Source of the DNA: Moniliophthora roreri
Lineage: Eukaryota > Basidiomycota > Agaricomycetes > Agaricales > Marasmiaceae
NCBI GenBank assembly: GCA_001466705.2
Contig: LATX02000229.1
Coordinates: 1-64,000 of the forward strand
Length of the DNA stretch: 64,000 bases
Reading direction: 5' to 3'
The notes under the pieces are model-generated. The model was not told the origin of the DNA, made no database searches, and saw nothing but the letters and a program-made list of their open reading frames with translations. Numbering within the stretch: the stretch's first letter is position 1; the number at the start of each line of letters is the position of its first letter. A program made the position numbers and the translations under genes. Positions 11,761 to 23,343 of the stretch are shown piece after piece.

Positions 11761-12056
11761 TTCCTTATGCAACAGAACGGATGTACCGTGAGCTAATAAC
11801 GATTGGGCTCCCTGCTTGAGGTCAAACGTATCTATGCATTGAAGGCCGACAAAGGTTTTTGATTTCAATGATCCTAATTTGACACTCTTTGAGAACTACT
11901 TTTTAACCTGTGTGGAAATTTAGATGCATCAGAAAAGCGAGATCACGACAGAAGAACAAGAAGGTACTCTATCAATCTCCTTGCCACATTCCAGTGTATA
12001 CCCGTTGACCTTCCCTCGATTCATTTCTGAACAGTGATCCACTTTCTTTCCCTTTG

Positions 12057-12495
12057 CGTTTACATCCGAAACGATGGGACGGAATAGGCAGCATAATGAG
12101 GTAACGGCAAAGTGCAGCGATGATGACCCCGGGCTGGACCGGTAAGACGGTCGAGACATGATGATTGGAATCCGATTTGCCAGCGGTAGCTGGTGAGCAG
12201 GATTGTCTGGAGAATAGCAAAAGGCCTCGATGAGGATACCTCGGGGATGCACTGGAAGAATAGGCGGACTGTATTTTGAATTCCGTTCACGCTATATTTT
12301 GGAGTAAAACTGGGCGAACAGCGTCTGGGACTGGTTGGTAAAATGTGATTTTCGTATCCCGGGCTGGTAGACTGGAGCCAATGTAAAGTCAGAGGGCACC
12401 AATTTTGCGATTGCGTGAACTGGGAAAACAGACGATGCGGATGCAGAGCTCTAGGAGCTCCGAGCGATTCATAGTCCCAGCGCTTCTGCAGTCTA
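12057..12495 (-). repeat. Duplicated segment, copy 1 (partner about 19927-20360)
   Basis: About 440 bp are clearly homologous to 19927-20360 in the same orientation. Minus-strand frames retain partial protein-level similarity (RPFAILQTILLTS in one copy, RPFTILQTILLTS in the other), so it was probably coding once. The LQTILLTS motif within hydrophobic surroundings recalls multi-TM DUF6533/6534-type basidiomycete proteins, but only weakly. No intact gene could be assembled. Confidence 0.55.
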
Positions 12496-13087
12496 TGCAT
12501 GCTTGATATCACGTTGGAGGATTTCTGCAATTTCACTGCATGACGTCGTGAATAATTACAATAATATTTTCCATGACGGGGTCACACCCGTTTCTAGGTT
12601 CCTTGCGAGGCTCTGACATTGGGACTATAGATCGATTCAAAGACGCTAGTGAGCAGAGAAATTGCTCAAGGGAGTAGCACACGCACCCGATCCACCCAGA
12701 AGTCAGTATGTACCCAGTAAAGCATTTCCTCTCAACAGCATCTCCATAGACCCATCGGACTTTGCGTAAGAGACTAATATCATGAGGCAGGGTTAGTGAG
12801 ACCGAATTTACGGTGATAGAAGGGTTTCAAACCACTGACCAGAAGAGGGTTGATATTGGTAGCTCCATACAGCGACAGTGTAAACTGATGATACGAGGAA
12901 ATGTGCCCCAAATGGTCTCCGGATCCACCTCCTGTTGTATGGAGCAGTAGAACCGATCCAAGAGAATGGGAGGGAACCTTCCATTTTGGGTAGTAAATCA
13001 GAGTTTTGTGTCATCACATGCTCTGACCGTTCTGACTTTTTGCTAACTTTGCTTCGCTTTACTCTACCATCTACGGCTATGTATCCA

Positions 13088-13124
13088 CACATAAAAGCGA
13101 GTCCTGTCTTTTAGTATGTCCAGT
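13088..13124 (+). promoter_or_regulatory. Family promoter motif
   Basis: ACATAAAA followed by GCGAGTCCTG and TATGTCCAG about 30-60 bp upstream of the start at 13152. The same sequence stands before the copies at 17618 and 21055 and at an orphan site near 16070. Conservation is higher than in the flanking DNA. Confidence 0.55.
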
Positions 13125-13151
13125 TCTCGACCAAAAATTTTCTGCTTCTCA

Positions 13152-13911
13152 ATGTCTACCCTCAGAACCAGCCAGAATCCCCTTCTTTGTGCCGAAAATC
13201 CCGTTCCAGATAACGCAGGCAACTATCTCGCCTATGGTCTCTCCGCCCTCTTACTCTGCCTCGCCGCTGCCTTTTGGCCTTACCTTCGATCCCGTTACCC
13301 ATGCTTCACCACGTCAGAGCTGACTGCGAAGCAAAAAAGGGTTAACCAAGTCTATGACACGGCGCTTATAACGGTATCACTGGTTCGTTTTGGCGACGAG
13401 CTCCAAGAAAAGGCAAGCAGGTTAACCGTGTACGTCGATTCAGTTATTCATATTGGGCTATCTAACGAGTAGAATATGTAGGTCAAAGATCAGAGCTTCC
13501 AAGATCCGCTCTAGAGATCTCAACATGGACAAGACATCGCAATCGTTATGGAAGGTCTATCTTGGCTTTCATCCTTCCCTCGTCCCAGACATCGTTGCTT
13601 GGTATAAGGACGCACAGGATCTTGAACATGACATTCAGGTACGTAGTCCGCCCTTTTTTCTCTCTTCGTCTGTTCTAACAATGTGATACTAGTTACTCAT
13701 TGAATCCGACACTCAATGTCAGTCAGAAGTTGAAACAGCTACACTCACCAACGCAGTAAATGGTTCGAACTCGCTACAACACATTCTTCCTGTATTTTCT
13801 CTTGGAGATACCTCCCCATGTTGTCAACGTGAAGGCTCGTCTTCCGTGACGCGTCATCGTCATCGGAGACCTCCGCCAACGACAACTGCAAGCCGGACAG
13901 CTGTAAGTTGA
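13152..13911 (+). CDS. Family member B: small membrane protein, function unknown
   Basis: Exons 13152-13420, 13482-13638 and 13693-13911 give 214 residues. The first intron is 61 bp and exon 2 is 157 nt, both identical in length to the copies at 17618 and 21055; exon 3 is 219 nt in all three. There is one transmembrane segment at about residues 30-50 (YLAYGLSALLLCLAAAFWPY), then YPCFTTSELTAKQKRVNQVY, the exon 2 block WKVYLGFHPSLVPDIVAWYK, and a C-terminal RHRHRRPPPTTT tail. An upstream in-frame ATG at 13116 exists, but the equivalent is out of frame in the 21055 copy, so the ATG in the TCTCA-ATG-TCT context at 13152 was chosen. Function unknown; possibly a membrane-anchored protein with a cytosolic basic tail (inference). 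Confidence 0.75.
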
Positions 13912-15209
13912 TTGATGACCTTTAAACTGTCATCTTGGATTTTCATCTCATATCGCTGGTACGTTTTTGGCTGAGTCGCTCTTTACCCCTCGTGTCCTGA
14001 CGCCGTCTTCATAGGACTTCTTGGTGTAACTGCATAACTCGCGCAGATCCGGATACTTCCTCGACTGCTATTATATCTCGCTATCTCCCCTCCAACTCCC
14101 TTCTGCTTCCGCATCGCTATCCATTCCACATGCTATCACCATTATGATTTATGAATCGCCTCGTTCCTATGCCTCCAGCGTCTCCCCTTATTCAGCCTCT
14201 CTTTGACTATGCTTTTTTTGCCTTGTATTGGGAGTGTTTTCTTTCATCTGCTATGTATCTTGGTTTTGTAATCTAATCCGGTGTTCCTCTAACTTTACCA
14301 GCTTGAGATCCCCAACGCAGCAGCACGAGGCAGGTATAGTACAGCCACTGATAGTTCTCTGATACATACCACGACGTCAATAGGGATAAGCGCTACAGCT
14401 CCGAGTTGTCAACGGCCATTTGTGACATCACTACCGTGCCTTGGATTGTCTTCTTATCGCGCCTTCAGAAAGAAGAATATGGTATGAGAGGTTGATACTT
14501 GGGCGGCAAGTGAGTGCCCAGGGACTTGCTTCTGCTCTTCTTTCTGACTTTATAAGGTGTTCAGGACTGGTCAAAACCTTTCATTGGAAGAAGCTACCTC
14601 GCCCCAGTGTGCATCGACGACCGGCGGCACGGATATTGGAGATCCGACGACCAAGACGTTATGGGCGACTTTTCAACGGTCTCTTAGTACTCCATTGTTA
14701 CCGTGCCTTCAATCTGGATGTCTTCTCTTCGCATCTCCCGAAAGAAGGATCCATGACTTGAAGAGGTTTATATGATTAACACATGCTGTTTCGTCCTGGT
14801 TACGAGCTGGAGAATCTCAATGTATAGACGATTCAGGTACGCCAATCCTCTGTAGTTTCTGACTAGTTGTATCTAACGACTACACTTACAGTCCGAAGAA
14901 AAAATCCCCAGAAATCCGGTTCAGAGGCCTTTGTTCCACGGTCGTAAGAAAATCTACCTTGGGTTTCCACTTCATTTGGTCCTGCTCGTCGTCGCTTGGA
15001 CCAGCAGATCCCAAACACAATGTTCTTGTGCGTCAAAAGCTGCAGCCTTTCCTTCGGTCTGTGCTAATATTTCGATGAACAGCACATAACTCCGGATACT
15101 TTGAACTTGAATTGAATTTGAATGGGCCCAAAGCGAATGTGCCGCCGTCGGATACCACCGCTCGCCATGGCAAGTATCCTATCCCGTCCGCCGGTTACCA
15201 CTAGCGCTC
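13912..15209 (+). other. Conserved downstream segment with coding-like pieces
   Basis: The roughly 1 kb after the family stop is itself repeated after the copies at 17618 and 21055. At about 14300-14500 the plus strand offers an exon LEIPNAAARG, an apparent intron starting GTATAG and ending TCAATAG, and DKRYSSELSTAICDI; the corresponding parts of the other units are degenerate. Further on (14566-14690) a frame reads DWSKPFIGRSYLAPVCIDD. At about 14940-15025 a relic of exon 2 remains (KKIYLGFPLHLV...VVAW). No complete gene is supported. Confidence 0.4.
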
Positions 15210-15533
15210 ATGCTTGCCGTTTTTCACCGTGTCCTTCGACTGCTTCATCCCTACCTCGCCCTTTCCGAAGCTAACGAGACAGAAACAAGACCATCCCATA
15301 CGGTCAAACATCTACTAGCACATCATATTCTTTTTCAACGTGCTAATGATGACCGGGTTGCTCCCAGAGTGAAGAAACAGCTTCAAAAATTCACTTTCAG
15401 TGCCTACAAGAAGCTCCTTCGACCCGCTTGCATTTCAGTTCGAGCTTGTGTCGGATATTACACAGTGGTAGAGAGGCTTCAACGGTGTATTCTGGTGTGT
15501 CCTCTATTGAAGATCTTCCTATCCGTTTACTGA
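15210..15533 (+). pseudogene. Remnant of a divergent family copy
   Basis: The frame starts MLAVFHRVLRLLHPYLALSEANETE, resembling the hydrophobic lead and SEL..K block of the 6984 copy. It continues to YKKLLRPACISVRACVGYYTVVERLQRCIL, a decayed version of the exon 2 block with the donor in the expected place. A downstream piece after a CTGTAG acceptor (about 15561) reads EHDKQ-like, as in the 6984 copy. Key residues of the WKIYLGFHP block are lost, so it is probably not functional. Confidence 0.4.
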
Positions 15534-16068
15534 TTGGCTCAATATGATGGATCACTGTAGAGCATGATAAGCAAATGCCGACACAACATCGGTGAGAGAA
15601 CAGTTACTTAGTGATTCTATTTATGACTACAGTGATGCCCGTGCTAAACTTCTTATCAGCTGGCGAGACGCGTGTAGAAGGTGCAACCTCCAGTTCGTTG
15701 TACCCGAATGCCGCTAACCTTTGCATCACTTGGTCAACGGAAAATCGGCCACTGACGTGATGGGCAACACCGCCAAAAAATTCAGTCCCCCATGACTATC
15801 AGTGTAAGCGCGTTCTCACTGGGAATGATGGATGAATGACGGGTGCTTCCATTCTTCACGAGCTGGCCTTGATTTCCTATCATATCTTAAACTCTATCAT
15901 ATCAAGTACAAGAATAGGTCTGCCTCAAGTAAGCGATGTGGGGCTGCCCTCCCCCCTCCACAGCTCGGTGTCATTGCTCAGCTTCTCGGATGATCAGTGT
16001 ACATGGCACACCATTTGGGTATGAATCATTCCAAATTACGTTTCTTCGTCTTGCCATCTGCGCTATCG

Positions 16069-16105
16069 ACATAAAAGGCGAGTCCTGACCTTTGGTATGT
16101 TCAGT
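16069..16105 (+). promoter_or_regulatory. Orphan copy of the family promoter
   Basis: ACATAAAAGGCGAGTCCTG and TATGTTCAG appear here together with the upstream CTGCGCTATC context shared with the 21055 copy. After about 45 bp the sequence departs from the family and enters DNA resembling the region near 11920. No exon 1 follows. It is a promoter and 5' UTR without its gene. Confidence 0.55.
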
Positions 16106-16437
16106 TTTCACCAAAAAAAGTTTCTGCCAATTGTAAATGCATCAGGAGAGCAGCAAAATTACTCACCAGGTCATGTTTACTGCCAGTAAGGTAAATAAAT
16201 GATCGCTCTGAACATTAGTTCTTTATGTGAAAATGGAAGCTTAAATCTCAAAAACTCCCTTGAGTGGAACTATGGGAACTATGGGAAATGACAGCTCTAC
16301 AGCAAGTCTCAACATCCCGCGGGAACATGTCATCTGTCAATGGGTACCTGTTCTTCGGAATAAGCGCCCCCTCTTCGGCACTGTTGGTAAGACTTACCGA
16401 AAGAGTTGATCTTGTGCTTCCCTGCAGTGAACTCAGG

Positions 16438-16870
16438 CATTGATCATGGTCCATAGCTGTGTAGATGCTAACAATCACGGTCCTATATTGAGAGAGCAAA
16501 AGAGGGTGAAATGGCATGGCAAGCCAAGTGTGTGACAAAATAGAGAACAACTGTGACAGGGAAATAGAGTATAATGCACGGTGTTCACTGTTTATTTAGT
16601 CAACGCGTCGGATACGAATGGAGAGTGAGAGTAACTTACCTTGTGTCGAGTGAAGTAGAGTACACACCAAGTTGCTCATTGTGAAAATTGTAGGATTAGT
16701 AGGCTAGAGGAGAGAGGTCAATACCGTGCTAGTGAATAAGCCAAGGGACAACAGACCTGATGATGACATTACATGGTGTGAAGGGCGCTGTTGCCAGAGG
16801 CAGTAAAGTGGGGGAGTTGCAAAGAGCCGGAAGATCAGCATCAGTGTGCTGTGGAACCTGCAAATATTTT
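16438..16870 (-). repeat. Duplicated segment, copy 2 (partner 11310-11760)
   Basis: Diverged duplicate of 11310-11760, same orientation. The equivalent minus-strand frame ends early at a stop after ISPSFALSI, while LLPLATAPFTPC is still recognisable. Nothing else in 16106-17560 can be supported as a gene. Confidence 0.55.
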
Positions 16871-17562
16871 AGTGATGAGCCTGCTAACGCTAATATAAAA
16901 GAGATATTCACCTCATCACTAATGTCGAAGGATTGTTACAGAGGCTATCTATCCAAAAGGGTCACAGTTAAACTTCTCCGATTGAGATCTCGGGAGTGTT
17001 CTCACGGCAGGATTACGGCGCTTTCGGACTGCAGGACTTTCCCACATAGATAAAATTCCAAATATAGTAACCCTGTCTGTTTATTGTACTTGTCATGCTC
17101 AAACGGCTTATAGATTTCTATGTAAGATCTGGCAGCTTCAGCATGTAACGTGTCCTCTGATACCCACACATGTTGGAGCTGGAGCGTGGGAAGATACACT
17201 ATACTGTATAGCTTGCCATTATCACTGTTTCACAGCCACCCACGCAATTACAGGGAAGAAATGAGAATATAGAGAGTTACTGAGTGAGTATGAACAAAGT
17301 ATGGGGAAAGGAAAAGGGAGGAGCCCTAGACGAGCATGGCGAGGCTCAAAACTGTCCAAGGTGTTACTTGCGGCAAGAGTCCCGCGGCCTCAAGGCTTTC
17401 CAAAAACGCTGTAAGGCGAGGCCAATCATTCCCGGATCCTGTGGATCCTGTAACCGTTCCGGCGTCTTTTTGGCATGTTAGACAACTGGACGATCTTATC
17501 GGTCGATTGACAGGTTCCCACGTGATAGATCCGTTGCATGAATGTCCGAATTTCCTGCTTCT

Positions 17563-17599
17563 ACACATAAAAACCTGAGTCCTAACTTCTGGTATGTCC
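17563..17599 (+). promoter_or_regulatory. Family promoter motif
   Basis: ACATAAAAACCTGAGTCCTAACTTC and TATGTCCAG upstream of the broken copy at 17618, slightly diverged from the 13088 and 20988 versions. Confidence 0.45.
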
Positions 17600-17617
17600 A
17601 GTCCTTTCCGTTTCTCA

Positions 17618-18366
17618 ATGTCTATCCTCAGATCCACCCAGGACTCCCTAAATCCAGTTCCCAATGATACAAACAACTACCTCGCCTACGGTCTCTCTAC
17701 CCTCTTACTTTGCCTCACCGCTGCCCTATGGCCTTACCTTCGATCTCGCTACCCGTGCTTCACCACGTCAGAACTGACTGCCAAACAAAAAAAGGTCGAT
17801 CAAGTCTACAACATGGCGCTTGCAACAGTATCCCTCGTTCGTTTCGGCAACGAGCTCCAAGAAAAGGAATGCAAATTAAATGCATAGGTCCATTCGCTTT
17901 TACCTCTCGATCTATCTAACGAGGTGAATGTATAGATTGAAGATCCGAGCCTCCAAGATCCGCTCTAGAGACCTTACCATGAACAAGATGCCACAATCGA
18001 TATGGAAGATTTACTTGGGCTTTCATCCTTCCCTCGTTGCGGACATCGTCGCTTGTTATAAGGACGCGGAGGATCTTGAATGGGACATTCAGGTGTGTAC
18101 TTGCCTTTAGTTCTTTTCTTCGACTATGCTAATGCTTCTGACGGCAGTTACTCGTGGAATCCGACACTCAACGTCAGTCAGAAGTCGAAACAGCCACGCC
18201 CACCGACACAGCGAATCACTTGAACTTGCTACCGCACATTCTTCCCGTCTCTTCCCTTGAACATACCCCTCCACGCCGTCAACACGAAGGCCCGTCTTCC
18301 ATGATGCGTCATCGTCATCGGAGACCCGCGTCAACGACAACTGCAAACTGGACAGCTGCAAGTTGA
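17618..18366 (+). pseudogene. Family member C with destroyed splice donor
   Basis: The three-exon layout is intact by position: exon 1 from 17618, a 61-bp intron slot (17875-17935), exon 2 17936-18092 (157 nt) and exon 3 18148-18366 (219 nt, ending in the RHRHRRPASTTT tail). The donor that reads AG-GTTAACC in the copies at 13152 and 21055 is AA-ATTAAAT here, so GT is lost. The unspliced frame hits TAG at 17885-17887, giving an 89-residue product with the membrane segment (YLAYGLSTLLLCLTAALWPY) but no exon 2 or 3 block. Exons 2 and 3 have no frame disruption, so the loss is probably recent. An in-frame ATG at 17594 also exists; the start was chosen by homology. Confidence 0.75.
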
Positions 18367-20985
18367 TTAACGACCCTCAAAATATCATTTCAAATCCTCC
18401 TCCCATATAGCTGGTACGTTCTTGGCCCAGTCGCTCTTTACCTCTCATGTTCTGATGCCGTGTTCATAGGACTCCCCTGGTGCAACTGTACAACTCGTAC
18501 AGATTTGGATGCTCGTTCGTCTGTTATTATATCTTGCTACCATCGCTATTTTTTCTTCTGCTTTCGCATCGCTATCTATGCCATATTTTATCACGATTAT
18601 GATTCATGAATTGCCTTGTTCAACCTTTTTTCCTTGAATGACTCCAATGTCTTTATTCATCCAGCCTTTCTTCGACTATCGTTTCTTGCCTTGTATTGCG
18701 CAGTGCTCGCTTTCGTCTGCTAGTTATCTCGGTTTTGCAATCTAATCGTGTTGTTCCTCCAACTTTGCAAAGTTAGCTTGAGATCCACGAAGCCCATCTG
18801 GTCAGGCACTGCACAGCCATGTTGACGGGGATAAGCGCGCTAAAGCCCCGAGTTGTCACGTTCATGTGTCTCATTATGATTTCGTTGCCGTGCCTTTCGT
18901 CATCTTCTCCTCTTGTCTTCAGCAAGAAAGATATAGAATCTGGACAAAAGTCTCTAGCTAGCAAGTGAGTGCTCGGAGACTTGCTTCTGCTTCCCTTTCT
19001 GACGTTCAGGACAGCTGAAATCTTCATCTTTTTTGGCAGGATTTGGAAGAAGCTAAGCACCTTGTCCCAATGTATACCAATGCCTGGCGGACTCGGCGGA
19101 CTCGGCAGTGCAGCTACTGGAGATCCGACTATCACCACGTTATGTGCTGAGGGATCCCGACAGTCCTTTAGTATTCCATCGCTACTGTGCCCTCGATCTC
19201 GGTGCTTTTTCTTTGCTTCTCCAGGAAGAAGGTTCCATAGAAAAGAGATATGGTGTTGACAGTGAATTCTTCAGGCAGTCACCCGATCCACATATAGACA
19301 AGACCCTGGTACGCCCGCTTCTCAGAGAAACCTTTTCTCGTTTCTAAATGTCTTACCCTCAGAATTCCTGACCTACAGTATCCTCTCCTTTTCCCTATCA
19401 GTACCATGGCCATATGGTGCTGTCTTCTATCCCACTATCCATGCGTCGCGTTATTGAGCTGAATTGACTGGGTTGAATGGAGAATAAACTTGAAGGGGTT
19501 TATTATAACACACTCGCTGTTTCATTTTGGTTACAGGTTGGAGAATCTCATGTGCGAGCGATTCAGGTACGACACACTCTGTATCTAATAACTACGCGTC
19601 TAGTCTGAAGAACAAATTCAGTTTAGAAACCTCTGGTCACATTGAGAAGAGAATGTACCTTAGATTTCTGCCTCATTGGATTCACTCATCGTCGCTTGGT
19701 CTACGAGTTCAACGGATCTCAAACGTGACATTCATGTGTATCAAAACGCTGCAGCCCAAGTTCCCTCATTGCTGGACCAGAACCGACCTCTGATATTGCT
19801 TCAAACTCGAATTGAATGGGCCCAAAGTGAATGTGCCACCGTCCGCTCTATCTTGGCTCTATCTATTCGCCGTCGGATATCACCATTCGCCATGGCAAAC
19901 ATTCTGAAGTTTCTTTTCCTTTCGTGTTTACGTCCGAAATGACGAGACGGAGTGGGTAGCAAGGCGGGACAACGCCAAAATGCAGCGATTATGATCGGAC
20001 TGGATCGGTAAGACGGTCGGGACACGATATTTCTAGATGATTGTAATCTGATTCGACAGCAGCAACTGGTGAGCAGGATTGTCTGGAGAATAGTAAAAGG
20101 CCTCGATGAGTATACTCCGGGGATACACTGGGGGAATAGACGTACTATATTTTGAATTCTGTTCACGTTATATTTTGGAGTACAACTGGGTGAACAGCGT
20201 CTGGGACTGGTTGGTAAAAAGTGATTTTCATATCCCGGACTGGTAGACTGAAGTCAGAGGGCACCAATCTTGCGATTGCGTAAACTGGGAAGACAGACGA
20301 TGCGGATGCAGAGTTCTAGGAGCTCCAGGCGATTCGTGATCCCAGCACTTCTGCAGATTTTAATTAACAGACTCGATGCTGAACTAGCGGGAGCATGGTA
20401 CCGAAGTAGCATAGGGCGAGCCGATGCACGCTAGGATTGCTGTAGGATGTCAGGGACCAATTTGAAAGGAAGCCAAAGCGTATTTTTCATAGTGGGAGCA
20501 CGTCCGCTCTAGACGCCTTACGAGGTTCTGGCATTGAGGCTATAGATCGTTTCAGAGACGTCAGAAAAGAGAGATTTTTGAAGGCAGTAGTCCACGCACC
20601 TAATACAGGTCACATTCTCCACTGGCATCTGCATTGCCTCTCAACAGCATCTCCGTAGCTCCATCGGGCTTCGCGTGGAGTTCTAATGTCTGATTACGAG
20701 GCCAAATTTACGGTGATAAAAGGGTGAGGAAGAGGCAGTTGGTCAAACCTCGGTCACCGGACTTGAGATCATTGTTCGACTGCTAGGAAAGGCTAGGAAA
20801 GGTCCGTCCTGTCAGACTCACTACCAATAATTGATGGCTTGTTTTGGTTTAGCCGAATCACAACGAGACCCAATAAGCCATCAATATGCATCAATTGCAA
20901 TGCATCATTGGTAGTAACAGGACAAAATCCACCTTACCTTGAGCCATTACGTACATCACAACTTCCTTTTATCACCTGCGCTATC
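18367..20985. other. Decayed duplicate of the 13.9-16 kb region
   Basis: Homologous blocks follow the same order as after the 13152 copy: the apparent 3' UTR intron (GGTACGTT to TTCATAG), the segment near 18780-19000 (equivalent of 14300-14520), 19010-19250 (equivalent of 14560-14760), and a relic of exon 2 at about 19640-19760. All frames are interrupted. It also contains duplicated segment 19927-20360. Confidence 0.45.
19927..20360 (-). repeat. Duplicated segment, copy 2 (partner 12057-12495)
   Basis: Diverged duplicate of 12057-12495 in the same orientation, with matching minus-strand peptide fragments. Together with the other shared blocks it shows that whole gene-plus-flank units were copied in this region, not only the coding sequence. 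Confidence 0.55.
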
Positions 20986-20987
20986 CA

Positions 20988-21024
20988 CACATAAATGGCG
21001 AGTCCTGTCCTTTGGTATGTCTAG
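20988..21024 (+). promoter_or_regulatory. Family promoter motif
   Basis: ACATAAATGGCGAGTCCTG and TATGTCTAG about 35-65 bp upstream of the start at 21055, in the same arrangement as the 13088 site. Confidence 0.5.
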
Positions 21025-21054
21025 CTGTCTACCAAGGAAACTTTCTTTTTCTCA

Positions 21055-21803
21055 ATGTCTATCCTCAGATCCACCCAGAACTCCCTAAATCCACCTCCCG
21101 ATGACACAGGCAGCTACCTCGTTTATGGCATCTCTGCCCTCTCACTTCTCTTTGCCGCTGCCTTATGGCCTTATATTCGATCTCACTACCCATGCTTCAC
21201 CACGTCAGAACTGACTGCGAAGCAAAAAAAAATCAACCAAGTCTATGACATGGCGCTTGTAACGGTATCACTGGTTCATTTTGGCGACAAGCTCCAAGAA
21301 AAGGCAATCAGGTTAACCGCGTACGTCGATCCAGTTGTGCATCTCAGGCTATCTAATGAGTAGGATGCGTAGGTTGAAGAACCGAGCCTCCAGGATCCGC
21401 TCCAGAGATCTTCAGATGGACAAGACGTCTAAATCGTTATGGAAGATCTATCTTGGTTTTCACCCTTCCATCGTCCTGGACATCGTTGCTTGGTATAAGG
21501 ATGCAGAGGATCTTGAACGCGACATTCAGGTACGTAATCCACCCTTCGTCCTCTCTTTCATCCGTGCTAATGTTTTGATTTTAGCTGCTCATCGAATCCG
21601 ACACTCAACGTCAGTCAGAAGCCGAAACAGCTACACCCACCGACGCAGCAAACCACTCGAATTCGCCACCGCATATTGTTCCCGTATCTTCTCCCGGAGA
21701 TACCCCTCCACGACGTCGACATGAAGGCTCATCTTTCGTGCTGCGTCATCGTCATCGGAGACCTCCGTCAACGATGACTGCGAGCTGGACAGCTGCGAAC
21801 TAA
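21055..21803 (+). CDS. Family member D: small membrane protein, function unknown
   Basis: Exons 21055-21311, 21373-21529 and 21585-21803 give 210 residues. The donor is AG-GTTAACC, the first intron 61 bp and the second 55 bp. The membrane segment lies at about residues 24-46 (YLVYGISALSLLFAAALWPY). It is followed by YPCFTTSELTAKQKKINQVY, then LKNRASRIRSRDL and WKIYLGFHPSIVLDIVAWYK from exon 2, and a C-terminal LRHRHRRPPSTMT tail. This copy is closest to the copies at 13152 and 17618 and shares promoter and downstream DNA with them. There is no internal stop and all phases agree, so it is likely functional. No homologous family is recognised from memory; charged heptad-like stretches after the membrane segment suggest a helical cytosolic part (inference). 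Confidence 0.75.
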
Positions 21804-23281
21804 TTGATGACCCTCAAATTATCATTTCGATCTTCCTCCCATGTAGCTCGTACGTTTTTGGCCAAGTTGCTCTTTACCTCTCGTGTTCTCATGCCGTCTT
21901 CATAGGACTCCCCTGGTGCAACTGTACAACTCATACACATCCGGATACTCGCTCGATTCTTATCATGTCTCGCTATCGTCACTATTTTTCCTTTCTGCTT
22001 TCGCATTGTTACCCAGCCGTAACGCTACTACAGTTATGATTCATGAACCGCCTCGTTTCCTTTCCCTTGAACGCTTCCAACGTATTCCTTTGGTTTCCTT
22101 TGCGCAACTTCCTTTTGGCTTTGTATGAGTGATTTATTCTCTCATCCGCTATTTATCTTGGTTTTGCAATCTAATCTTTATTTACCAACTTGAGATCCCA
22201 ACAGTGACACCGGGTCCGCAGCGTTCAGTCAGGTACAGCACAGCCACTAACGATTCTCTCCAATACCACCACGTTAACGGGGATAAGCGCGCCGAACTCC
22301 CGACTTGTCAACTCATGTACCGTATCTTCAATTGTCTCCTCACCGTCTCTTCAGAAAGGAGGATATACTATGAGAGACTCGTATTCAGACGGAAATCAAT
22401 GGTATACCGAATCTAACTCCTTCAAATTTCAGAGTCAAAGAATCAACGCGGCGCTATATCGGGACTTTTCATGCTTCTTCAATACTTGGACTCTGGAAAT
22501 TCTTTGAACCGACAGTGGCTGAGGATCGGACGCCTGAGAACACATGTACCTCACTTCTCCTACAAGTCTTCATTTATTAGTATGGTTCATCAAGTAAAAA
22601 CAATTTCATCTAGCGTCGACTCTTCGATCTGTTCCATCTTTCTCCATTGCACCACTTTCCTTATTTGTTTTATCATTGTCTGGTAGCTACTCGTACGAGT
22701 TCACATCTTACAATGGCTGTTCTTTTTTGGACAGCAGATAGCCCGCATTTGCCTATGCTTCGTGTTGGCTCACTGCCAGACGTACTACATTGGACCAGCG
22801 CGGCTTTCTCCACAATTGATTATTGTACACATTTTGGAGCTGTATATAACATATAGTCTGATCATCAATAATTTACAGCTGCAGAGAGTCTGGACTGACT
22901 TTGATAGGGACACATGTTAGTGAAGTGCACGATTGGATCCCCTTTGAATTCCCCGTTAGGCATGAAATTCAGAAAGTGGAAAAATCGGTGATACTTGCCA
23001 CGGATTGCGGGCTGGGCCATCATCGCATTATCCTCGACTTCTCAAACTCATGTGCTTTTTCCTAGGAGCTGTAGCAGCAAAGTCTCTGAGGTTACAGTTT
23101 TCACAGCGGTCCGATCAAGGATTTTTAAAATTTTGGCGCCCATATTTATGTAACCGCCATGTCAAAACACGAAAAAACAAAGCCAGCCAAAAATCGCGAT
23201 CACGTCGGGTGCAATTTCAAAAAGCTCCGCTTTCTGACCTTTGCTGTTAATGTTCCATCCTAGAACCTCTCGCAGCAATCT
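21804..23281. other. Downstream segment of unit D, no intact gene
   Basis: Starts with the same conserved 3' block as after the other copies (GGTACGTT to TTCATAG). It includes a piece near 22250-22400 whose frame reads NCLLTVSSERRIYYERLVF, alike to DCLLIAPSERRIWYERLIL at 14447-14508. The rest (22400-23280) shows no gene I can support. Confidence 0.4.
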
Positions 23282-23343
23282 GCATAAAAGCTGAACTTAG
23301 GTACAGTCTTTTCCCAAGAAATTGGAACTGCTTTGTTCTCTTA

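Noticed and set aside
12060..12536. 158-codon minus-strand ORF as an intact gene
   Set aside because: Its duplicate at 19.9-20.4 kb conserves more than one frame and both are interrupted; better treated as a duplicated decayed segment.
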